Shown here in pieces: positions 1-4,499 of a stretch of DNA of 5,172 nt. Source of the DNA: Desulfarculus sp. (GTDB lineage: Bacteria; Desulfobacterota; Desulfarculia; Desulfarculales; Desulfarculaceae); assembly GCA_020216625.1 (NCBI GenBank), contig JAIUYB010000209.1, positions 1 to 5,172 of the forward strand. Direction: 5' to 3'. The notes under the pieces were generated by a model, which saw nothing but the letters and a program-made list of their open reading frames with translations, was not told where the DNA came from and ran no database searches. Each line of letters starts with the position of its first letter. Position 1 is the stretch's first letter. Position numbers and translations under genes: made by a program.

Positions 1-516
1 GCAGATGGGCAGCAGCCCACGCAAGACCTTGACTTCCTTGAGCAGACGCTCTTTCTCGGCCAAGGCCAGGCCCAGGCGCTGGATCAGGTCCTCGCGCTCC
101 TTTTCGGCGGCCTTGCGCCGGCTGATGTCCTTGCTCACCCCGGCGATCTTGATGCGTCCGCCCTCGTCCCGGTAAAGCTTGCTGGAAATCTCCACCCAAT
201 AGGGGTGCCCATCCTTGTGGATCATCTCCACCTCGAAGGTGCGCCGTTGGGACAACCCCTTGTCGAACAAAGACTTTTCCTCGGCCAGGGCCGCCAGCAG
301 CACCGCCGCGGAATCCGGGCGCAAACGGTCCAAGACCCGGAATTGCTCGTATTCCTCCGGGGTGTAGCCGCTGAGCCTGGTCACCGAGGGGGTGATGAAA
401 TCGTAGCGCATGGTCTCCAGGTCCAGGACCCAGATGGCATCCACCAGGTTCTCGGCGATCAGCTTGTAACGCTGCTCCAGCTCGTCCACGCGGCTTTTGA
501 TTTTCAGGTCGGACAA
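1..516 (-). CDS. PAS-domain sensory protein, C-terminus outside window (partial)
   Basis: The first 172 residues of a cytosolic signalling protein are visible; the gene continues past the window's left edge. Residues about 12-59 look like the PAS N-terminal cap and core (YKLIAENLVDAIWVLD, then ITPSVTRLSGYTPEE). Residues about 94-135 are the PAC half (HKDGHPYWVEIS, then GVSKDISRRKAAE). A charged coiled-coil linker follows (about 136-165), and the visible part ends in GLLPIC (167-172). In many deltaproteobacterial PAS proteins, L-L-P-I-C opens a short Cys-containing C-terminal module instead of a kinase dimerisation His box, so a kinase is not assured. No membrane segment or signal peptide is seen. 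The start is TTG: no ATG or GTG lies between it and the in-frame stop at 538-540, and a strong AGAGGAG lies 5 nt upstream. The gene lies downstream of etfA on the same strand, 118 nt away, probably with its own promoter. Ligand and partner are unknown. Confidence 0.85.
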   Translation of the reverse strand, partial: MSDLKIKSRVDELEQRYKLIAENLVDAIWVLDLETMRYDFITPSVTRLSGYTPEEYEQFRVLDRLRPDSAAVLLAALAEEKSLFDKGLSQRRTFEVEMIHKDGHPYWVEISSKLYRDEGGRIKIAGVSKDISRRKAAEKEREDLIQRLGLALAEKERLLKEVKVLRGLLPIC

Positions 517-521
517 GATCG

Positions 522-528
522 CTCCTCT
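522..528 (-). promoter_or_regulatory. Ribosome binding site fixing a TTG start
   Basis: AGAGGAG on the minus strand is separated by 5 nt from the TTG codon at 516-514. It is a near-perfect anti-Shine-Dalgarno match and the main reason for accepting a TTG start for the PAS protein. The next in-frame ATG is codon 36, already inside the PAS fold. Confidence 0.75.
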
Positions 529-620
529 CGGTTGATATTATTGACCCAACCAATTTTATCGGATAAACAGCGATCGTAATAGTATGTTTAATGGCTATAG
601 TGAAAACCGGCGCGGAAGCG
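529..620 (-). promoter_or_regulatory. AT-rich leader, likely promoter region of the PAS gene
   Basis: The 118-nt gap between etfA and the PAS gene turns conspicuously AT-rich against a GC-rich background. On the minus strand TAAAAT (558-553) matches a sigma70 -10 box in 5 of 6 positions, but no good -35 hexamer sits 16-18 nt upstream, so the exact promoter is uncertain. A 13-bp palindrome, TTTATC-n-GATAAA (555-567), overlaps this -10-like box and could bind a regulator. Short arms GGTTG (530-534) and CAACC (547-551) form a second inverted repeat. No convincing intrinsic terminator for etfA was found. Confidence 0.35.
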
Positions 621-634
621 AGGCGGGAGGCGTC

Positions 635-1624
635 TCAGATCAGGTCCAGGAAGGCTTGCAGGAAGGCGGGCAGGTCATCCACCACGCAGACGTCGGCCAG
701 GTTGAAGATGGCGGCCTGGGGGTCGTGACTGATGGCCACGATGAAGCCCGAGCCCTGCATGCCCACGGTGTGCTGCCGGGCCCCGGAGATGCCGCAGGCG
801 ATGTAGAGCCGGGGATTCACCGTGGCCCCGGTCAGGCCCACCTGCTGGCGGTAGGGCAACCAGCCCAGGTCGCAGACCGGCCGCGAGCCGGCCAGGGCGG
901 AGTTGGGGAATCGCGCGGCCAGGCGCCGCAGCAACTCCAGGTTCTCCGGCCCGCCCACCCCCAAACCGGCGGCCACCACCACCTGGGCCTGGCTCAGGGC
1001 GGCGTCGGCGTTGGCCTCGCCGGGCAGGTCCTCCACCTTGGTTCGCAACTCCGGCTGCGCCGTTTCGATGATCTCCACCGCGCCGGGGGCGTTGCCGGTC
1101 GTCACCCGAGAGGCCAAGGCCCCGGGCTGGAGGGTGAGGCACAGGGGCCAGGCCCGGGGCGCGATTTCCTCCACCAGCTTGCCGTGCATAGTGGCGCGGC
1201 GGAGAACCAGCCGGCCCTCGGCCAGGCGCATCCCCTCCACCCCGCTGACGCAGGCCGCGTCCAGACGACCAGCCAGACCCGGCAGCCAGTCCAGGCCGCT
1301 GGTGGTGTGGCCGGCCAAGAGTACCGCGGTTCGCCACCGCGGCAATAGCTCGGCCAGCACCTGGCGATAGACCTCCCCGGAAAAGCCGGTCAGACCGGGA
1401 ACCCGCACCGCCATCACCGGCAGGCCACTGGCCGCCGCCTGACGGGCCAATTCCTCCGGTTGATCGCCCAGCACCACCAACCGGGCCTCCAGGCCCAGCC
1501 ACTCGGCCAAAAGCTTGGCTCCGGCCGCCAATTCCAGGCTCACGGGGGCCAGGCCCGCGGGGCCGCGCTCCAGCACCGCCACCACCCGGCCTCCCTCCGG
1601 TGGCACGACAGTCTCCGGGCTCAT
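635..1624 (-). CDS. etfA: Electron transfer flavoprotein, alpha subunit
   Basis: 329 residues, near the usual EtfA length. With EtfB it forms the soluble heterodimer that takes electrons from acyl-CoA dehydrogenases via FAD and passes them on, usually to a membrane ETF:quinone oxidoreductase. The C-terminal FAD domain is clear: GLGVGGPENLELLRRLA (220-236), AGSRPVCDLGW (245-255), QVGLTG (261-266), LYIACGISGARQH (273-285, with His285 of the flavin loop), AISHDP (297-302) and IFNLADVCVVDDL (306-318). The N-terminal half (about 13-190) is the typical, more variable Rossmann-like domain. The motif normally QVGQTGK reads QVGLTGA, an unusual Gln-to-Leu and Lys-to-Ala change. The ATG overlaps the etfB stop as ATGA, and AGGAGAG lies 9 nt upstream inside etfB, so the two are translationally coupled. 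Family call is firm; partner dehydrogenase is inferred from the divergent neighbour. Confidence 0.95.
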   Translation of the reverse strand: MSPETVVPPEGGRVVAVLERGPAGLAPVSLELAAGAKLLAEWLGLEARLVVLGDQPEELARQAAASGLPVMAVRVPGLTGFSGEVYRQVLAELLPRWRTAVLLAGHTTSGLDWLPGLAGRLDAACVSGVEGMRLAEGRLVLRRATMHGKLVEEIAPRAWPLCLTLQPGALASRVTTGNAPGAVEIIETAQPELRTKVEDLPGEANADAALSQAQVVVAAGLGVGGPENLELLRRLAARFPNSALAGSRPVCDLGWLPYRQQVGLTGATVNPRLYIACGISGARQHTVGMQGSGFIVAISHDPQAAIFNLADVCVVDDLPAFLQAFLDLI

Positions 1625-2391
1625 AGCAGCGATCTCTCCTCAAGAATAGCCCGCAATTGGGCCGCCTTTTCGGCCGAGCCGCCGGCCAGGCGCAGGCCGG
1701 CCCGCTGGCGCTGGGGCAGGGACAGGCCGCGGCGTTCCTCGCGGGTCGGTGTCTGGGCCAGGTTTTGGGCTTCGATCCGCAGGCGAGGGGCCTTCTTGGC
1801 CCGCAGCAGGTGGGAGAGGCTGGGGTAGCGGGGCTGGCGGGGGCTGGCGCCCACCGTGACCAAGGCCGGCAGAGGCAGCTCCACCGCCTGGCGGCGGCCG
1901 CCCTCCATCTCCCGCTCCACCCGCACCCCGGTGTTGTCCGGCGACAGCGCCAGACTGACGGCCCCGGTGGCGCAGGGCAGGTCCAGAACCTCGGCCAGCA
2001 TCGGCCCCACCAGCCCCTGCATGGCGTCCTCGGACATCACGCCGCAAAGGATCAGGTCGAAGCCCCGCCCCCGGGCGAACTCGGCCAGCCAGGCGGCTAT
2101 GCCGCTCGGCCGCGAGGGCGGATCATCGGAGGCGATAATGTGGGCGGCCTGGTCCGCGCCCATGCCCAGGGCGCGTTGCAGCACCGCGTCGGCCTCGGCC
2201 GGCCCCACCGTCACCGCCCAGACCTCCACGCCCGGATGGCTCTCCTTGAGCACCAGGGCCTCCTCCAGGGCGCGGGCGTCCCACTCGGCCAGTTTGGGCC
2301 GGGCCGGAACGCCGGGGTCGGGCCGGCCTTGCTGGTCCAGGAGCAGGCTTTCGGGCTCGGCCACTTGTTTGCAACAAACCAGGATGCGCAC
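1621..2391 (-). CDS. etfB: Electron transfer flavoprotein, beta subunit
   Basis: 256 residues, normal EtfB length. It pairs with EtfA, binds a nucleotide (AMP in classical ETFs) and supplies the docking loop for dehydrogenases. Seen: MRILVCCKQV at the N-terminus, WDARALEEALVLKE (37-50), RALGMGAD (73-80), FDLILCG (111-117), VEREMEGG (158-165), LPLPALVTV (172-180), then QPRYPSLSHLLRAKK (186-200), the EtfB signature. Oddities: the segment after LILCG reads VMSEDAMQGLVGP instead of the usual KQAIDxDxxQxGP, so several nucleotide-contacting positions differ. The recognition loop, usually LNEPRY, is PRQPRY, which places Pro where human ETF has the anchor Leu195. The start is GTG with only a weak AGG 9 nt upstream; no better in-frame start begins the MRILVCxKQV strand. 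First gene of the etfBA unit, divergent from the phosphatase-dehydrogenase-regulator operon. Whether it binds AMP or a second FAD cannot be settled here. Confidence 0.94.
   Translation of the reverse strand: MRILVCCKQVAEPESLLLDQQGRPDPGVPARPKLAEWDARALEEALVLKESHPGVEVWAVTVGPAEADAVLQRALGMGADQAAHIIASDDPPSRPSGIAAWLAEFARGRGFDLILCGVMSEDAMQGLVGPMLAEVLDLPCATGAVSLALSPDNTGVRVEREMEGGRRQAVELPLPALVTVGASPRQPRYPSLSHLLRAKKAPRLRIEAQNLAQTPTREERRGLSLPQRQRAGLRLAGGSAEKAAQLRAILEERSLL
1634..1640 (-). promoter_or_regulatory. Ribosome binding site of etfA inside etfB
   Basis: AGGAGAG on the minus strand lies within the last codons of etfB, 9 nt before the etfA ATG. Together with the ATGA overlap (1621-1624) it indicates coupled translation and so near-equal production of the two ETF subunits. 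Confidence 0.65.
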
Positions 2392-2454
2392 GCGCCACCG
2401 CCTAAGGATTGGGTTGAGGACCTGAGTGAAGCTTACGCCAGCCAGCCCGCCCTC

Positions 2455-2494
2455 GGCAAATAAAAAAGCGAACGCTCGCTAGTTTTAGCTTGCC
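2455..2494. repeat. Segmented inverted repeat in the divergent promoter region
   Basis: The left arm (2455-2471) consists of blocks GGCAA, TAAAA and AGCGA, each separated by one base. The right arm (2476-2494) is TCGCT, TTTTA and TTGCC, each separated by two bases. The arms are exact reverse complements block by block, giving 15 base pairs with two small asymmetric internal loops around a 4-nt ACGC centre. It has no U-tract in a terminator position and lies upstream of both genes. It is better read as a protein-binding or leader structure than as a terminator. Confidence 0.6.
2467..2480. promoter_or_regulatory. Candidate TetR-family operator
   Basis: AGCGAACGCTCGCT is a 14-bp palindrome in which 6 of 7 symmetric base pairs match. 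Its size, lack of spacer and CGAACG-like core resemble operators bound by many TetR-family repressors. It sits centrally between the divergent units, and the operon on its right encodes a TetR regulator, so autoregulation plus control of etfBA is the simplest reading. The palindrome is seen; its assignment to this regulator is inferred. Confidence 0.45.
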
Positions 2495-2535
2495 AAGCCC
2501 TCCGGCGCCAGGCAAGATGAGGCATACCCAGAGAG

Positions 2536-2548
2536 GGGGCGTCGCCCC
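2536..2548 (+). promoter_or_regulatory. Small GC hairpin just before a ribosome binding site
   Basis: GGGGC (2536-2540), loop GTC, GCCCC (2544-2548) form a perfect 5-bp GC stem. It ends directly against the GGGAG at 2549-2553, the likely Shine-Dalgarno of the phosphatase-family gene. It could affect translation of the first gene of the operon. It may also be chance in GC-rich DNA. Confidence 0.3.
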
Positions 2549-2564
2549 GGGAGCGCCAAACCTC

Positions 2565-3263
2565 GTGAGCGTGTTGCATCTGGTGCGTCATGGCCAGGCC
2601 TCCTTCGGCCAGGACAACTACGACCGCCTCTCGGAGCTGGGCGTGCGCCAAGCCCGTCTCACCGGCCAGCATCTGCGCGACCTGGGCCTCAAGCTGGACG
2701 CGGCCTACTGTGGCAGCCTGTCCCGCCAATTGGACACCGCCCGCGCCGCCTTGGATTGCCTGGATTCGCCGCCCGCCTTGCAGAGCTTGCCGGAGTTCGA
2801 CGAATACGACTCCGGCCCCATCATCAAGGCCCTGCTGCCGGTCATGCGCCAGGAGGCCCCGGAGCTGGACACGGTGGCCCAAAACATGTTTCGCGACCGC
2901 AAGAGCTTCCAGCTCATCTACGAGGCCGCCATGCTGCGCTGGATCGGCGGCCGCCATGACGATTTGGTGCCCGAGACCTGGAGCGCCTTCCTGGGCCGCG
3001 TCGACCGCGGTCTGGAGCGGGTGCGGGCCGAGAACGGCCGGGGACGGGCGGTGGCGGTTTTCACCTCCGGCGGCCCCATCGCGGCGGTGCTGCGTCTGGC
3101 CTTGGGCCTCAGCGACGAGCGCGCCCTGCGCCTGACTTGGGTGATCAAGAACGCCTCGTTGTCCAGCTTCTTCTACGACGACCAGCGCCTGAGCCTGTCC
3201 CTGTTCAATAGCACCGCCCACCTGGAGCTGGCCGGGGAGCCGGGCCTGGTGACCTATCGCTGA
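2565..3263 (+). CDS. Histidine phosphatase (phosphoglycerate mutase) superfamily protein lacking the second catalytic His
   Basis: 232 residues from the preferred GTG start. The fold is that of the histidine phosphatase superfamily: LHLVRHGQASF (4-14) carries the phospho-acceptor His9 with Arg8, YCGSLSRQLDTA holds the second pocket Arg (Arg54), and EFDEYDSGP (77-85) supplies acidic residues. The block that normally reads S-H-G-G-P-I is FTSGGPI (166-172), so Ser168 stands where the second catalytic His should be. It may be a specialised phosphatase or a non-catalytic binding protein; substrate unknown. No signal peptide, so cytoplasmic. Start choice: GTG 2565 is two codons before the first conserved strand and has GGGAG 11 nt upstream; ATG 2517 or TTG 2490 would add a Gly/Pro/Arg-rich stretch with no family resemblance. 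First gene of the operon, 27 nt before the dehydrogenase, suggesting a role linked to acyl-CoA metabolism. Confidence 0.85.
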   Translation: MSVLHLVRHGQASFGQDNYDRLSELGVRQARLTGQHLRDLGLKLDAAYCGSLSRQLDTARAALDCLDSPPALQSLPEFDEYDSGPIIKALLPVMRQEAPELDTVAQNMFRDRKSFQLIYEAAMLRWIGGRHDDLVPETWSAFLGRVDRGLERVRAENGRGRAVAVFTSGGPIAAVLRLALGLSDERALRLTWVIKNASLSSFFYDDQRLSLSLFNSTAHLELAGEPGLVTYR

Positions 3264-3276
3264 AACCTACGCCTCA

Positions 3277-3282
3277 AAGGGG
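3277..3282 (+). promoter_or_regulatory. Ribosome binding site selecting ATG 3291
   Basis: AAGGGG lies 8 nt before the ATG at 3291. An in-frame GTG at 3282 overlaps this site and has no separate one, so the shorter start, MDFAISEKM, is preferred for the dehydrogenase. Confidence 0.6.
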
Positions 3283-3290
3283 TGACCGAC

Positions 3291-4499
3291 ATGGATTTCG
3301 CCATATCCGAAAAAATGCAGACCATCCTGGAACTCATCAACGAGTTCGTGGACAAGGAGCTGGTCCCGCTGGAGCACGACTTTTTGCACGGCGAGTGGGC
3401 CGACCTGGAGCCGGTGCTGGAAGAAAAGCGCCGGATGGTCAAAAAGATGGAGCTCTGGGCGCCTTTGCATCCCAAGGAGCATGGCGGCATGGGCCTGGAC
3501 CTGGTGGAGTACGGCCTGGTCTGCGAGGCCCTGGCCCGCACTCCCACCGGAGTCTACGTGTTTGGCTGCCAGGCCCCGGACGCCGGCAACATCGAGATCC
3601 TGATGAAGTACGGCACGCCAGAGCAGAAGAAGCGGTTCCTGGATCCGCTGGTCAGGGGCGAGATTCGCTCTTGCTTCTCCATGACCGAGCCCGACCAGCC
3701 CGGCTCCAACCCCACCATGCTGGACACGGTCGCGGTCAAGGACGGCGACGACTACGTCATCAACGGTCACAAGTGGTACACCTCCTCGGCCGACGGCGCG
3801 CGGTTCGCCATCGTGATGGCGGTGACCAACCCCGAGGCTCCGCCCCACCTGCGAGCCTCCATGATCATCGTGCCCACCGACACCCCTGGCTTCAACCTGG
3901 TGCGCAACATCCAGGTCATGGGCCACGCCGGTTCGGGCTGGCACAGCCACGCCGAAATCCTTTACCAGTCCTGCCGAGTGCCCCAGGCCAACCTGCTGGG
4001 TCCCGAGGGCCATGGCTTCGTCATCGCCCAGGAGCGCCTGGGACCGGGGCGCATCCACCATTGCATGCGCTGGATCGGCATCTGCAACCGCACGATGGAG
4101 CTGATGTGCGAGCGCGCCCTGACCCGGGCCGCCAACCCCAAGCAGCGCCTGGCCGAACAGCAGATCGTGCAGGCCTGGATCGCCGAGAGCGCGGCCGAGG
4201 TGCGGGCCGCCCGCCTGTTGGTGCTCAACTGCGCCTGGCGCATCGAGACCCAGGGGGCCAAGGAGGCCCGTCAGGACATCTCGCTGATCAAATACTACAC
4301 CGCCGGGGTGATGCAGCGGGTGGTGGACCGAGCCTTGCAGATCCACGGCGGCCTGGGCATGACCGACGACACCCTGATCGCCTTCTTCTACCGGGCCGAG
4401 CGCGCCGCGCGCATCTACGACGGCGTGGACGAGGTGCACAAGGTCTCGGTGGCCAAGCGCATCCTCAAGGAATACGCGGCGGAGCATGGGTTGCGATGA
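3291..4499 (+). CDS. Acyl-CoA dehydrogenase, ACAD10/ACAD11-like
   Basis: 402 residues, a full-length three-domain flavoenzyme expected to introduce a 2,3-double bond into an acyl-CoA and pass electrons to ETF. Residues about 1-120 are the helical N-terminal domain (HPKEHGGMGLD). About 125-225 is the beta domain, with CFSMTEPDQPGSNP and NGHKWYTSSADGARFA around FAD and substrate. About 235-395 is the C-terminal helical domain, with RLGPGRIHHCMRW (249-261), QIHGGLGMTDD (350-360) and IYDGVDEVHKVSVAKRILK (375-393). The usual catalytic Glu in Y-E-G-T is Asp377 in Y-D-G-V. This, with GPGRIHHCMR and DEVH, resembles mammalian ACAD10/ACAD11 and related bacterial enzymes more than classical short- or medium-chain enzymes. 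Substrate is uncertain. It follows the phosphatase-like gene by 27 nt and overlaps the TetR gene by 4 nt (ATGA). Divergent etfBA very likely encodes its electron acceptor. Confidence 0.93.
   Translation: MDFAISEKMQTILELINEFVDKELVPLEHDFLHGEWADLEPVLEEKRRMVKKMELWAPLHPKEHGGMGLDLVEYGLVCEALARTPTGVYVFGCQAPDAGNIEILMKYGTPEQKKRFLDPLVRGEIRSCFSMTEPDQPGSNPTMLDTVAVKDGDDYVINGHKWYTSSADGARFAIVMAVTNPEAPPHLRASMIIVPTDTPGFNLVRNIQVMGHAGSGWHSHAEILYQSCRVPQANLLGPEGHGFVIAQERLGPGRIHHCMRWIGICNRTMELMCERALTRAANPKQRLAEQQIVQAWIAESAAEVRAARLLVLNCAWRIETQGAKEARQDISLIKYYTAGVMQRVVDRALQIHGGLGMTDDTLIAFFYRAERAARIYDGVDEVHKVSVAKRILKEYAAEHGLR

Larger units (their letters stand above)
2392..2564. promoter_or_regulatory. Divergent control region between etfBA and the dehydrogenase operon
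   Basis: This 173-bp segment separates two divergent transcription units and must hold promoters for both. I see no hexamer pair good enough to name either promoter. Its middle (about 2455-2494) is AT-rich and strongly palindromic; the flanks are GC-rich. The plus-strand end contains a GC hairpin and a GGGAG ribosome binding site. The frame of the phosphatase gene stays open back through 2490, so part of the region could be coding if an upstream TTG (2490) or ATG (2517) is used; I consider that less likely. Confidence 0.6.

Noticed and set aside
541..569. Plus-strand promoter with TTGACC as -35
   Set aside because: The -35 is good (5 of 6), but the only -10 at 17 nt is TAAACA (3 of 6), and nothing on the plus strand downstream looks like a gene before 2565.
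584..1348. Long plus-strand open frame opposite etfA
   Set aside because: It is antisense to a clear etfA, with low-complexity Gly/Gln/His/Ala-rich composition and no recognisable motifs; this is the usual mirror of GC-rich codon use.
1621..2391. Electron-bifurcating ETF
   Set aside because: No partner typical of confurcation is visible, and the EtfB nucleotide motif departs from both classical and bifurcating patterns, so the sequence does not support this.
1657..2463. Long plus-strand open frame opposite etfB
   Set aside because: Its translation is Gly/Gln/Ala/His-rich without family resemblance, while the minus strand carries unmistakable EtfB signatures.
2455..2494. Rho-independent terminator
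   Set aside because: The stem is AT-rich and interrupted, has no terminal T-run on either strand in the right place, and lies upstream of both divergent genes rather than after one.
2433..3221. Minus-strand open frame opposite the phosphatase-like gene
   Set aside because: It lacks motifs and spans the promoter palindrome; the RHG-containing plus-strand frame explains the region.
3282..3290. GTG start three codons upstream for the dehydrogenase
   Set aside because: It overlaps the AAGGGG ribosome binding site that is well spaced for ATG 3291.
3267..4487. Minus-strand open frame of about 400 codons opposite the acyl-CoA dehydrogenase
   Set aside because: The plus strand matches the acyl-CoA dehydrogenase family over its full length; the opposite frame is a Gly/His/Val/Gln-rich codon-phase artefact with no convincing start context.
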